Made by a program: the position numbers and the translations under genes. Of a stretch of DNA of 64,000 bases, positions 17,186-26,508 are shown piece by piece (position 1 is the stretch's first letter; each line of letters opens with the position of its first letter). This DNA comes from NCEH01 sp043195125. Lineage in GTDB: Bacteria; Pseudomonadota; Alphaproteobacteria; Rhizobiales; Xanthobacteraceae. The notes below the pieces were generated by a model, which was given only the letters and a program-made list of their open reading frames with translations, made no database searches and had not been told where the DNA came from. The stretch lies in the NCBI RefSeq assembly GCF_043195125.1, contig NZ_JBAFWR010000005.1; one strand, 5' to 3'.

Positions 17186-18994
17186 ATGCCTTTCTCCTGG
17201 CGCGACCTAACGATGCACGGCGCTCTCCGCGTGACCGCCATGGGCGCCCTGCTGCTGCCGGCGCCTGCCTTGGCGCAGGTGATCGCCCCCATCGAGCGCA
17301 ACCTCCCGCCCGTGATCTCCGGCCAGGGGCGCCTCATGATCGGCCCTCAGGACCTGTCGGGGAGCACGGACGACACGACGCTGGGCGTGCGGCTTTCGGG
17401 GCTGGCGCTGATCGGCGCCAAAGAGGCCCTGGTTGGGCGCGGCGGCCGCGGCATCCGCATCGGTGCCATCGGCGATATCTCCCATCCGGCCCTGGAACAG
17501 GCGCTCTCGCCTTTCATCGGCCGGCCCCTGTCGCGCAAGCTGATTGCGGACATCCAGGCCGCCATCGCCAAGGTCTATCGCGAGGCCGGCTATCCCTTCG
17601 TGTCGGTGACACTGCCGCCGCAAGAAGTCACATCCGGCGTGCTGACGCTGCGCGTGGTGGAGTTCCGAACGGGCGCGGTGAAGGTGTCCGGCGCGGAAGC
17701 GGGCACGGATGCGGATCTCGCAGGCCGGGTCCGCGCAGCGCCGGGACAACGCATCTCGGTGGACGCGCTCGATGAAGACCTCGCCTGGCTCAACCGCTAT
17801 CCCTATCGCTCGGTGAACGGCGTGTTCGCGCCTGGCGACGACCTTGGCCTCAGTACGCTGACGCTTGAGGTGACGCCGCAGAAGCCCTGGCAGGCATTCG
17901 CCGGCTGGTCCAACACCGGCACCCATGCCACTGGATTCGACCGCTATTTCGCCGGCTTCGGTGCGGCATTGGTGGGCATGCCGCAGAGCTTCTTGTCGTA
18001 TCAAGTCACCGGAAGCCCAAATTTCTGGAACAACCCCAGCAGCGTGGGCACCGGCCCGGAGCAGCCGAGCTACTACAGCCAAGCGGGGCGGCTTGTGATC
18101 GCCACGGGCACACGGCAGAGCATCGAGATCGTGCCCAATTACGTGGCCACGCGCCAGATTGTCCCCCTAAGCGACTTCACCTACGACAACACCACGCTCG
18201 AAATCCCGATCTATTATCGTACTGCCGTCTCCAATCTGCTGCCGAACGTCTATGCCGGAGATCTTCTTCTGGGGGCTACCGCCAAGACGGTGTCGCGCAC
18301 CAGCTATTTCGGGACAGCGGACATCGGCGGGGCGCAGGCGGACCTGTTCGAACTGGTCGCCGGCTGGTCGGTGTCGCGCGCCGACCCCTATGGCACCACC
18401 AGCCTGGAGCTGAAGCTGGTGGGCAACCCCGGCGGGGTGATCGGCAGCAATGATGGAGCACAATGGAGCACCTATAGCGGCGGCCGAGTCACGGACATCA
18501 CCTACGCCTACGGCCAGGCGGACTTAGCACGGGTGACGCGGCTGTCCGGAGGCTTCAACTGGGTCAGCCAGTTCACGGGTCTTGCGGCGGGCCAGCCGCT
18601 GCCGGACACCGAGCAACTGAGCCTCGGCGGGTTCTATGCGACGCGCGCCTACACGCTGGACGACGGAACGGTGGATACGGGCCTTGTCTGGCGCAACGAA
18701 CTGCGTACCCCCACATTCGAGTTGCTGCCCGCGCTCGGCGTCGGGGGCATGAGCGATCAGGTCTCGCCTTATGCGTTCTTCGATGCCGGCTGGGGCCACA
18801 CTTACGGCTATCAGGGCCTGCTCGGCCCTGTGGGAGGTCAGGACTATTCGCTGGCCGGCCTCGGCGCCGGCCTCGACTATACCCTCGGCCGAAACTTTAC
18901 CGTGAGCCTTGTGGCCGGCATAGCGCTTACTGACGCCATCTACACGCGAGCCGGAGATGCCAACGTGCAAGCGCGGGTCTATGTGAGCTACTGA
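17186..18994 (+). CDS. TpsB outer-membrane transporter (ShlB/FhaC/HecB family)
   Basis: 602 residues, starting four bases after the tpsA stop. A signal peptide ends PAPALAQ. A POTRA region (about 90-170: PLSRKLIADIQAAIAKVYREAGYP, FVSVTLPPQ) is followed by a second POTRA-like part (ISVDALDEDLAWLNRYPYRS) and a 16-strand-type beta barrel ending in VQARVYVSY with a C-terminal aromatic. It would recognise the TPS domain of the upstream adhesin and pass it across the outer membrane. IS remnants begin immediately after the stop, but the gene looks complete. Confidence 0.93.
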   Translation: MPFSWRDLTMHGALRVTAMGALLLPAPALAQVIAPIERNLPPVISGQGRLMIGPQDLSGSTDDTTLGVRLSGLALIGAKEALVGRGGRGIRIGAIGDISHPALEQALSPFIGRPLSRKLIADIQAAIAKVYREAGYPFVSVTLPPQEVTSGVLTLRVVEFRTGAVKVSGAEAGTDADLAGRVRAAPGQRISVDALDEDLAWLNRYPYRSVNGVFAPGDDLGLSTLTLEVTPQKPWQAFAGWSNTGTHATGFDRYFAGFGAALVGMPQSFLSYQVTGSPNFWNNPSSVGTGPEQPSYYSQAGRLVIATGTRQSIEIVPNYVATRQIVPLSDFTYDNTTLEIPIYYRTAVSNLLPNVYAGDLLLGATAKTVSRTSYFGTADIGGAQADLFELVAGWSVSRADPYGTTSLELKLVGNPGGVIGSNDGAQWSTYSGGRVTDITYAYGQADLARVTRLSGGFNWVSQFTGLAAGQPLPDTEQLSLGGFYATRAYTLDDGTVDTGLVWRNELRTPTFELLPALGVGGMSDQVSPYAFFDAGWGHTYGYQGLLGPVGGQDYSLAGLGAGLDYTLGRNFTVSLVAGIALTDAIYTRAGDANVQARVYVSY

Positions 18995-19395
18995 GCGGAG
19001 CGATCGCGGGTGGAACGGTGAGGCGAAGGCCGTTGGTGTCTGCCATCCCAGCTTGGAGTAAGGCCGGGCTGTGTTGTAGTTGAGCTGCCACCGGGCGAGA
19101 GCGGCTCTGGCCTGGGACAGGCTGGAGAATAGCGTTTCATTCAGCAGATCATCCCGCAGGCGACCATTGAAGCTTTCGATGAAGCCATTCTGCATCGGCT
19201 TGCCGGGCGCGATGTAGGGCCATTCGACCCTCGCGGCGTCGGCCCAGCCCAGAATGGCATTGGAGGTGAACGCGCTGCCATTGTCGCTGACGATCATCTT
19301 CGGTCGGCCGCGCTCATCCAGAAGCCTGTCGAGTTCGCGAGCGACCCTCACCCCGGATGGCGACGTGTCCGCCACCAGCGCCAGGCACTCGCGGG
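18995..19395 (-). pseudogene. Truncated IS3-family transposase (OrfB C-terminal part)
   Basis: Read on the minus strand, the frame gives the second half of the IS3 OrfB integrase core: RVARELDRLLDERGRPKMIV, SDNGSAFTSNAI (second DDE Asp), APGKPMQNGFIESFNGRLRD (catalytic Glu), then NETLFSSLSQARAAL and LGWQTPTAFA. The N-terminal part with the first Asp is missing, replaced in frame by an IS5-type transposase end, and the C-terminus runs into tpsB antisense without its own stop. It cannot be functional. Confidence 0.8.
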
Positions 19396-19890
19396 TGGCC
19401 GCGATGCATATTGCTGGGAAGAAGGTGTGGGAACATCGGTCGTTGCGTGCGGCGATGCGGCGCCAGTCCTTGAGCTTGGCAAAGAGGTTTTCGATCTTGT
19501 GTCGCTGCCGGTAGAGGGCTTTGTCATAGGTGAAGGGGCGCTTGCGGCTCCGCGATGAGGGAATACATGGCGCAATGCCCTTGGCGGCGAGCGCGTCCCG
19601 GAACCAGACGCTCTCATAGCCCCGGTCGGCGATCAGGCTCTTGGCCGGTGGCAAGGCGTTGAGAACAAGGCGAGCCCCTTATGGTCGCTCATCGGGCCCT
19701 CGGAAAGCAGCATGATGATCGGCCGACCCTCGCCGTCGCAGACGGTGTGCAGCTTGGAATTCAATCCGCCTTTGGTGCGCCCGATACGACGGGGAACAGC
19801 CCCTTTTTGAGCACGTGCAGGGCCAAGATACACGGACCGGATTGAGCGCGATCCGATCCGTGCGTGGCGCAAGGAGACCACAGTCATCGA
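19396..19890 (-). pseudogene. Broken IS5-family transposase remnant
   Basis: Minus-strand frames match an IS5-type transposase: KGAVPRRIGRTKGGLNSKLH, then TVCDGEGRPIIMLLSEG and PMSDHKG. After a frameshift near 19660-19680 it continues as SLIADRGYESVWFRDALAAK, SRKRPFTYDKALYRQRHKIE and NLFAKLKDWRRIAARNDRC. The end of this transposase is joined, near CIAATREC, to the IS3 fragment. Frameshifted and lacking clear ends, it is a relic. Confidence 0.75.
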
Positions 19891-19911
19891 GGTTGACCCA
19901 GGCGATGGCAG

Positions 19912-20037
19912 CTGAACGCGTCTCTTCTTCTGATCGGCGTCGTTTTCCTCGGCGAGACGCTGAGCTCAACTGCTTGGATCGGGCTCGCTGGCGTGATCGC
20001 CATGACGCTGCCACGCATGAATGGCGAAGCTGCTTAA
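19912..20037 (+). pseudogene. C-terminal stump of an EamA/DMT-family transporter
   Basis: The plus-strand frame reads LNASLLLIGVVFLGETLS, then STAWIGLAGVIAMTLPRM and a TAA, which is the last membrane helix pair and end of an EamA-type exporter. The rest of the gene is missing and IS5 relic sequence abuts it, so the insertion or a later deletion probably removed it. Its stop codon overlaps the convergent monooxygenase stop. Confidence 0.6.
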
Positions 20038-21581
20038 GCGGCTGAGCCCTCGCCGATCCATCGCAAGGCGGCCTCACGCAGGCCTTCGTCATCGCCGGCG
20101 GTGTCACTGGCCCAGGCAACGAACCCATCCGGACGCACGAGCACGGCGCGGAGGCCCAGCCGATCAAGCGGCTCGCCGGCGACGTAGGACATCCGTCCTT
20201 GCCAACGCTCGGCGATCGACTTAAGCGGCGCGCCCGGAGCGAAGTCGAGCAACAGCGCCCTCCCGTCGCGCAGGCGCTCGCCGGTCCGTGGGCCACTCAA
20301 GAACGCAAAATCAGGGACGCTGCGGCCAACGAGCGGATGGAGAGATCCGAGGTCGTAGCGCAAGGATACGTTCCAGGTCTTCTCGGCGAAATAGGTGGCG
20401 CCGTCGCCAGTGGCGATCAGGTCGCGGATGATGGTCTCCAACGCGCGGGTGCTCCGAGTGGGCCGCATCACCGCAACCTGGGCGCGCGACCAGTCGAGGA
20501 TGCGGGCACCTTCCGGACGGCGCTCGGCGGCATAGCTATCGAGCAGCGCGATAGGCGCGTGCCCTTGGATCGCGGCGGCGAGCTTCCAGCCCAGATTCGT
20601 GGCATCGCCAAGGCCGAGGTTCAGCCCCTGACCTCCGAGCGGTGAATGGATGTGCGCCGCGTCGCCCGCCAGGAGCACGCGCCCCCGACGGTATTCCGTC
20701 GCCTGGAAGGCGCGGTCGGTCCAGGTCGTGGCGCGCTTGAGTGCGGTCACGGTGACGTCGACGCCCGTGACTCGCCGTAGCACGGCCTGCACATACTCCA
20801 ACGTAGGCGGCAAGGTCCGGTGAGCGGCACCGCCGTCGAACTCGACCATGGCAATCACGCCGGGCGCAGCGTAGGTGTACATGCCGGTCGCCGTGTACGT
20901 TCGCCCAGGTTTGAGCGCGTCTGGATCGGCCAGCACGACCTCGACCGAATAGCCGGTAAACTCGGGGTTGGTACCTACGAAGGCGAAGGCGCCGGCCTTG
21001 CGCACCAAGCTGCGGCCACCATCGCATCCGACCAACCAGCGTGCCTGGAAGCTCTCATCGCCGCTTTGGGCAATGACGAAATCGTGCGACTGTTCGAAGC
21101 CCTCGACGCCTGAGCCGCGCCGGATCTCGGTCCCCATGGCGATGGCCCGCTCCGCGAGCACCGTTTCAAGTGATTGCATGTCTACGGCCAGGTTGACTCC
21201 CGCCGGGCTAGGCAGCCGATACGGCCAGCGCGCGATGTCGATGTTCTCGTGGAAGAACTGGATGCCAGCGAAATGGCCTGCAGGGCGACGCGGCTGCTGC
21301 ATCCAGTGGGAGGCCGCCTTGGCGGCGCCGGTGGACTGGTTAAAGCGTTGCGCGGCTTTGACCGCGTTCAAGAGGTCGCGGCGATCGAAGGCCTCAAGCG
21401 TGGGCGCCGACAGGCCACGCATGCCGAACGGCAGTTCCTTAAGCGCGGAGCGTGGATCGGCCGCACGTTCAAGGATCAGCACTGAGACGCCCGCGAGCCT
21501 GAGTTCGCAGGCAAGGAAGAGCCCGACCGGACCGGCGCCAGCGATGACGACGTCATAGGTAAAGGGATGATGGATAGGCAT
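20034..21581 (-). CDS. FAD-dependent aromatic monooxygenase (class A flavoprotein)
   Basis: 515 residues. The N-terminal Rossmann motif VVIAGAGPVGLFLACEL binds FAD; DGGRSLVR and GDAAHIHSPLGGQGLNLGL are the other two flavin signatures of the PHBH fold. The C-terminal 150 residues match the thioredoxin-like extension of MhpA/PgaE/rifampicin-monooxygenase-type enzymes. The substrate is unknown: an aromatic compound or an antibiotic such as a rifamycin is possible. The ATG at 21581 follows GGAGCGCCT; the frame is open further upstream but without a start signal. It stands alone, between IS relics and a LysR gene. Confidence 0.88.
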   Translation of the reverse strand: MPIHHPFTYDVVIAGAGPVGLFLACELRLAGVSVLILERAADPRSALKELPFGMRGLSAPTLEAFDRRDLLNAVKAAQRFNQSTGAAKAASHWMQQPRRPAGHFAGIQFFHENIDIARWPYRLPSPAGVNLAVDMQSLETVLAERAIAMGTEIRRGSGVEGFEQSHDFVIAQSGDESFQARWLVGCDGGRSLVRKAGAFAFVGTNPEFTGYSVEVVLADPDALKPGRTYTATGMYTYAAPGVIAMVEFDGGAAHRTLPPTLEYVQAVLRRVTGVDVTVTALKRATTWTDRAFQATEYRRGRVLLAGDAAHIHSPLGGQGLNLGLGDATNLGWKLAAAIQGHAPIALLDSYAAERRPEGARILDWSRAQVAVMRPTRSTRALETIIRDLIATGDGATYFAEKTWNVSLRYDLGSLHPLVGRSVPDFAFLSGPRTGERLRDGRALLLDFAPGAPLKSIAERWQGRMSYVAGEPLDRLGLRAVLVRPDGFVAWASDTAGDDEGLREAALRWIGEGSAA

Positions 21582-22016
21582 AGGCGCTCCTTGGTCGAAT
21601 GTTCGACCGGAGCGTTCCTCGGGCTGGAGATCGCTCGCACGAACGACGGCGCTCGCGAGAGCGTCAATGTTCGTCGCGGGGATCCGAGGCACGAAGCCAA
21701 AGACCAGAGCTTTCGTTACCGAAAGGACTTGGGCTGACCAGACCAAGTCTGCCTTTTCCGACGGAGGCTCCATAGCGGAATGGCCGTCGTCGCGCAATCG
21801 ACAATCCGCTCGGCAAATCAGATCAATTCAGGTTCCGACGTCACTTCGGCACGCGGACTTGGAGTTATGTAATGGGCGAGTTGAGTTCTGAGCGGCGTCC
21901 GTCCACCGGACCCGGTTTCTAGCTTGCGCCGGAAGAGGTCATTAGCGCTCTTCTGGAAAGCGGTCATGTAAACAACGGCACGATACTGGCCGATCTCTAC
22001 CGCTCACCGATTTGCG
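21582..22016. promoter_or_regulatory. Intergenic region with palindrome GTCGAA-TG-TTCGAC
   Basis: Some 435 bp upstream of the monooxygenase gene. A 14-bp palindrome (21594-21607) lies just before its ribosome binding site, well placed for a repressor. No matching regulator gene is adjacent; the LysR gene beyond reads toward this region. Nothing else was recognised here. Confidence 0.35.
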
Positions 22017-22925
22017 TTAGGGCGTGCTGTCGAAGCCCTCGATCCACGCGCATACTCGGTCGCTGGCGACGCGCAGCGGCGAGTCAAGTGGCGTGTAGGC
22101 AAAATAGCTGCGCGACGGCAGCCAGATGTGCGGAAAGGGCGTTATCAACCGCCCGGCGCGCAGGTCGTCCTCAATCAGGGTGGAAGGTGCCATTGCGACC
22201 CCGAGGCCGTCCACTGCGGCCTGGATAGACAGATAGAAATGATCCAGCGTCAGCATCGCGTCCGGTTCGAGAGACCCATGCCCGGCCTTCGCTAGCCAGT
22301 CGCGCCAGAGCCTGGGCATGCTGGCAACATGGAGAAGCGTGTGCTGCGCCAGATCCCCCACCTCATCCAGCGGCTGGCGTTGCAGCAACGCGGGGCTGCA
22401 CGCGGGGAGCCGTCTCTCCGGCAGCAGCGAGCGGGCCGCGAAGCCGTGGAACGCATCAGGCCCGCCGCGGATGACCAGGTCATAGTCGCCGGCTAGCCCG
22501 TCCACCGGCTCGTTGCTGGTCGTCAGCTCGATCTCGATGTCGGGATGCGTCTCCCGCAGCAACCCGAGCTTCGGCACCAACCAACGCAGGCTGAAGGTGG
22601 CGAGCGCGTTAACCCGAAGCACCACCGTGCCGCTCGCCTTCCGGCCGTGGACCGCCGCCGCTCTGCCGATGCGCTCGAGCGCCGGCTGAATTTCACCGAG
22701 CAGCGCGCGGCCCTCCGCCGTCAGGGCAACCCCGTGACTCAGGCGGCGGAACAGCGCCGGCGGACCGAGCCACGCCTCCAGAAGCCGGATCTGCCGGCTG
22801 ACCGCGCCATGGGTGACGCCGAGTTCCGCAGCGGCGTCCTTGAAGCTCGACCGGCGCGCGGCAGCCTCAAACGCGCGGACGGCGTTGAGAGGCGGCAGAG
22901 GCCGATCTTTCGAGGGAGCTGTCAT
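22017..22925 (-). CDS. LysR-family regulator (GcvA-like)
   Basis: 302 residues: an N-terminal winged helix (PLPPLNAVRAFEAAARRSSF, AAAELGVTHGAVSRQIRLLE) followed by the periplasmic-binding-protein-like effector domain from about residue 95. The PPLNAVRAFE start and the length match the GcvA-like branch. It is divergent from the MFS gene with only 58 bp between, so it probably controls that exporter. Confidence 0.9.
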   Translation of the reverse strand: MTAPSKDRPLPPLNAVRAFEAAARRSSFKDAAAELGVTHGAVSRQIRLLEAWLGPPALFRRLSHGVALTAEGRALLGEIQPALERIGRAAAVHGRKASGTVVLRVNALATFSLRWLVPKLGLLRETHPDIEIELTTSNEPVDGLAGDYDLVIRGGPDAFHGFAARSLLPERRLPACSPALLQRQPLDEVGDLAQHTLLHVASMPRLWRDWLAKAGHGSLEPDAMLTLDHFYLSIQAAVDGLGVAMAPSTLIEDDLRAGRLITPFPHIWLPSRSYFAYTPLDSPLRVASDRVCAWIEGFDSTP

Positions 22926-22983
22926 GTGAGTTTATCTGACAACAATGGAGTGAATTAGTCGTTTGCGCGCCACATTATAGCAG

Positions 22984-24203
22984 GTGCACACTTGTGAAGT
23001 GACAAATTCATCCAACACAGCCTCCACCACCTCACCAGCGCAACCCTGCGCACCGCCGAACCGCAGGCGCACTTTGGCCCTTTCCGGCCTCGCGCACGCG
23101 CTGCATGATGGCTACACCGACGCCATCTACGTGCTCCTTCCGGTATGGCGGGCCGAGTTCGGGCTCGACTATGTCGCGCTCGCGCTGCTGCGCGGTCTCT
23201 ATGCCGGTGCCATGGCCGCGCTGCAGGTGCCCGCGAGCTGGCTGGCCGATCATGTCGGCGGACGGGCGGTGTTAATCCTCGGGACGGTACTCGCCGCGGG
23301 CGGCTATGCGCTGGCGGGCTTCAGTGGCGGCGCGATGGGGCTGTACGCCGCGCTGCTCGTCTCCGGTGCCGGCTCCAGCGTCCAGCATCCAATCGCCTCC
23401 AGCGCGGTGGCGCGCGCCTATGGATCTGCGGCGCGCGGGCCACTCGGCACTTATAATTTCAGCGGCGACCTCGGCAAGGCGATCATTCCGGCCGCGCTGT
23501 CTCTCGGCCTGTCCATCGCGCCGTGGCGGCCGTCGCTGTGGCTGCTCGCCCTCGCCGGCGTCGCCGTCGCGGCAGTGCTCACTTTGTCCATGCCGAGGAT
23601 CGAACCGGCGCCGCCGACCTCAGCCTCTCACCCCAGAACGCCGCGCCGCAGCGGGGGTGGTTTCCCGTTGCTGCTCTCCATCGGGGTGATCGATACCGGC
23701 GTGCGTATGGGCTTCCTGACGTTCCTGCCGTTTCTATTGCAACTGAAGGGCGCGTCGCAGCCGCTCATCGGGGCGGCGTTCGCCCTCGTTTTCCTGGGCG
23801 GCGCGTCGGGCAAGCTCGCCTGCGGCTGGCTCGCACAGCGCTGGGGCGTCGTCGCCGTCACCCTGTCCACCGAGGGGATTACGGCCCTTATGATTGCGCT
23901 TGCCGCCGTGCTGCCGCTGGTGCCGCTGATGATTGTCCTGCCGCTACTGGGGCTCACCTTGAACGGCACCTCCTCAGTGCTCTACGGCACCGTGCCGGAA
24001 CTGGCACCCGCTGACCGGACCGAGCGTGCCTTCGCCATCTTCTATACGGGCGTGATCGGCTCTGGAGCGTTGTCGCCGCTGCTATTCGGCGCGGTTGGAG
24101 ATCAGGCCGGCCCCGTCGTCGCGACGCTGGGTACCGCTCTGTCGCGGCCCTGGTCAATCTGCCGCTCGCCCTTGCCCTCGGGCCGCGGCTGGCAAGGCGG
24201 TGA
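22984..24203 (+). pseudogene. MFS transporter with a frameshift in the last helix
   Basis: Twelve-helix major facilitator, from ALSGLAHALHDGYTDAIYVL through ASWLADHVGGR (the loop 2-3 motif) to SGALSPLLFGAVGDQAGP. Near 24126-24135 the frame changes: the expected end, YRSVAALVNLPLALALGPRL then ARR and TGA (24201-24203), lies in another frame. As it stands, the original frame runs on through 24.2 kb into the next gene, giving a 567-codon fusion. Either the gene is mutated or the sequence has an indel error. The GTG start at 22984 is uncertain. A drug or metabolite exporter under the divergent LysR gene is inferred. Confidence 0.75.
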
Positions 24204-24261
24204 GTGGCGACCATCGCGCCTATATATCCCCGCGCCGCGTGAGACTTCGAGAAGGAACGAC

Positions 24262-24687
24262 ATGGTAAGCGATAGGAACGCCCGGTCTGGCCAGTGCCAT
24301 TGCGGAGCCGTGCGCTTCGAGGCGGTGCTCAGCGACGGCTTCAACGCGATCAGGCGCTGTACCTGCTCCTACTGCCGCATGCGCGGTGCGGTCGTGGTGA
24401 TGGCGCAAATGGGCGGGGTCCGGATCCTCGAAGGCGCGGAGATGTTAACGACCTATCGCTTCCATACTGGAGCCGCACAGCATTTCTTCTGCTCGCGCTG
24501 CGGGATTTACACGCACCATCAACGACGATCCGATCAGAGCCTGTACGCTGTTAACGTCGCCTGCCTCCATGGAGTAAGCCCGTTCGATTTCTGCGAGGTG
24601 CCCGTCATGGACGGCGTCAACCACACGAGCGACACCGGAAAGCCAACGCGCCGAGCCGGCACCCTGCGTTTCATTCCAGCAGGCTGA
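24262..24687 (+). CDS. GFA / CENP-V family zinc protein
   Basis: 141 residues beginning at an ATG preceded by AGAAGGA. The zinc-site cysteines of the GFA fold are all present: CHCGAVRF, CTCSYC and CSRCG. The family was named for a glutathione-dependent formaldehyde-activating enzyme, but most members have unknown substrates. It is in the same frame as the frameshifted MFS gene upstream, so the two look like one fused gene; its own start signal and full-length fold argue that it is separate. Confidence 0.85.
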   Translation: MVSDRNARSGQCHCGAVRFEAVLSDGFNAIRRCTCSYCRMRGAVVVMAQMGGVRILEGAEMLTTYRFHTGAAQHFFCSRCGIYTHHQRRSDQSLYAVNVACLHGVSPFDFCEVPVMDGVNHTSDTGKPTRRAGTLRFIPAG

Positions 24688-24873
24688 CCGTGACGGATCG
24701 GCAGGCGCTACAATGCGTAAGATCGCCAGTACCATCGTCACCGTTTGCCATATCCAGGCCAAGCCCCCTTGTTGCTACCGCGTCAAGAGCAGGCATGTAT
24801 TTGGCTGCGAAATCCGGACGTTCAGCGGGCGGCGCCCGACTAGAACGCGAAGGACCACAGGACATCGCGCTTC

Positions 24874-25332
24874 CTAGTGATCCGCACGACGTTCCATCTC
24901 CTCGGCATTGGCGAGCACACGTTGCAGAAGGCTGATCAGGGTCGCCACCTCCTCTTCAGATAGGCCTTGCATCGCCTCGCGATTGCCGGCCTCCAAGATC
25001 GCCCGGCCGGCCGGCAGCTTCGCGCGCGCTTCGTCCGTCAGCGCGATGAGGCTGCTGCGGCGATCTCTCGGGTCCGGCTCCCGGCGGATGATCCCGTCCC
25101 GCTCCATGCGCGCCAGAAGCTGCGCCATGCTCGGCTGCTCCACCTTGGCCCAGCGCGCCAGCTCGGTTTGCGAGAGTCTTGCGCCGTCCTTGAGCGCGGT
25201 CAACACGGGCAATTGCGCCGTGGCAAAGCCCAACTCGCGCAGCCTTATGTCGCCGATACGGGCGAAGGCACGGGCAATCCGGCTGAAATAGTGCCCCGGC
25301 GTTTGCATCGGGCTCCACTCGAAATCCGCCAT
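24874..25332 (-). CDS. MarR-family repressor
   Basis: 152 residues with the MarR winged helix: LRELGFATAQLPVLTALKDG, SQTELARWAKVEQPSMAQLL and the wing REPDPRDRRSSLIALTDEA. It is divergent from the TetX-like monooxygenase gene. Two palindromes fill the gap, one three bases from this start codon, so it should repress both itself and the monooxygenase. MarR proteins usually release DNA on binding phenolic or drug-like ligands. Confidence 0.92.
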   Translation of the reverse strand: MADFEWSPMQTPGHYFSRIARAFARIGDIRLRELGFATAQLPVLTALKDGARLSQTELARWAKVEQPSMAQLLARMERDGIIRREPDPRDRRSSLIALTDEARAKLPAGRAILEAGNREAMQGLSEEEVATLISLLQRVLANAEEMERRADH

Positions 25333-25334
25333 TG

Positions 25335-25371
25335 CATAGGCCCCTATGTTTATAATATATAGGTGCCTATG
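25335..25371. promoter_or_regulatory. Twin MarR operator palindromes
   Basis: CATAGG-CC-CCTATG (25335-25348) and TATAGG-TG-CCTATG (25358-25371), centres 23 bp apart, with TATAATATAT between them that could serve as -10 elements on either strand. Repetition of the same half-site in a divergent MarR/target gap makes operator function likely. Confidence 0.65.
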
Positions 25372-25389
25372 TAATCGGAAGGAGCAGAC

Positions 25390-26508
25390 ATGGCAACCTT
25401 ACCTCGCATCGCCATCATCGGCGGCGGCCCGGGCGGGCTGATGCTCGCGCGCCTGCTGCAGATCCGCGGCATGCCGGCGACCGTCTTCGAGCGCGATCCG
25501 CATGCCGCCCATCGCCCGCAGGGCGGCTCGCTGGATTTGCACCTGGAGACGGGGCAGCGCGCGCTGTGTCTCGGCGGCCTTGAGGCAGCCTTCCGCGCCC
25601 ATGCCCGGCCCGAGGACCAGGGCGACCGGCTCTACGATCCGTCGGGCGCGTTGTTGTTCGACTATGACGGCGAGGGGTTCGAGCGGCCAGAGATCGACCG
25701 CACCGACCTGAGAGCCATTCTGCTGGACTCCCTTGACGAGGGAACCGTGCGTTGGGGTGCCAAGGTGACCGAGGTGAGGCCACGGATCAACGGCGCCCAT
25801 GAAGTGGTCACCGAGGACGGCGCAGCGGCCTACGACATCGTGGTGGGCGCGGACGGCGCATGGTCGCGGGTGCGGCCTCTGCTGTCCGGTGCCGCGCCTC
25901 TCTACGAAGGAGTTGTGTTTGTCGAACTCGGCTTCGAAACGCGGACGCACCCCTTCGTCGCGGAATTGGCTGGCAGCGGCAAGATGTTCGCCGTGGGCGA
26001 CAACCGGGCGCTCGTCGCGCAGCGCAATGGGCACGGCCACATCCGCGGCTATGCGGGCTGGCGGGCGCCCGAGGCGGCGGCCCAGATCCTTACCCGCCAG
26101 TCGCCAGAGCAGGTGCGCGCGGCGATGCTGGAGGTGTTCGACGGCTGGGCGCCCAGGCTCACGGACATGATCCGGCAAGGCACCCTTCTTGCCGTTCGGC
26201 TCCTCTCGGCTCTGCCTATCGGCCATAGTTGGACCAGCCGGCCCGGCCTCACATTGTTAGGGGACGCCGCCCACCTCATGTCCCCCTTCGCCGGCGAGGG
26301 CGTGAACCTTGCCTTAGCGGATGCGGCCGATCTGGCGGAGGCTCTCACCTCGGGGCGGGGTTGGGCGGCCGTGGCGGACGCCGAAACGATGATCGCAGAG
26401 CGCTCCAAGATCGCGGCGGAAGGCTCGGCCGGAGGCCTGCGATCAGTGTTCTCGCCAGACGGCGCTGCGCGGGTGCTTCAGCACTACCGTCAGCGTATCG
26501 CGGCCTAG
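25390..26508 (+). CDS. FAD-dependent monooxygenase, TetX-like
   Basis: 372 residues, close in size to TetX-type enzymes. FAD motifs are complete: IAIIGGGPGGLMLARLLQ at the N-terminus, VGADGAWSRVRP (the DG motif) mid-protein, and LLGDAAHLMSPFAGEGVNLA. The start is preceded by GGAAGGAG. Regulated by the divergent MarR gene, it may hydroxylate a drug or a toxic aromatic. TetX-like folds are widespread and most do not inactivate tetracyclines, so resistance must not be assumed. Confidence 0.9.
   Translation: MATLPRIAIIGGGPGGLMLARLLQIRGMPATVFERDPHAAHRPQGGSLDLHLETGQRALCLGGLEAAFRAHARPEDQGDRLYDPSGALLFDYDGEGFERPEIDRTDLRAILLDSLDEGTVRWGAKVTEVRPRINGAHEVVTEDGAAAYDIVVGADGAWSRVRPLLSGAAPLYEGVVFVELGFETRTHPFVAELAGSGKMFAVGDNRALVAQRNGHGHIRGYAGWRAPEAAAQILTRQSPEQVRAAMLEVFDGWAPRLTDMIRQGTLLAVRLLSALPIGHSWTSRPGLTLLGDAAHLMSPFAGEGVNLALADAADLAEALTSGRGWAAVADAETMIAERSKIAAEGSAGGLRSVFSPDGAARVLQHYRQRIAA

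Noticed and set aside
22984..24687. A genuine MFS-GFA fusion protein
   Set aside because: The natural MFS end and stop are present in another frame and the GFA gene has its own ribosome site and ATG, so a frameshift explains it better.
25390..26508. Calling the monooxygenase a tetracycline resistance gene
   Set aside because: Only general flavin-monooxygenase motifs are visible; substrate residues of TetX could not be verified.
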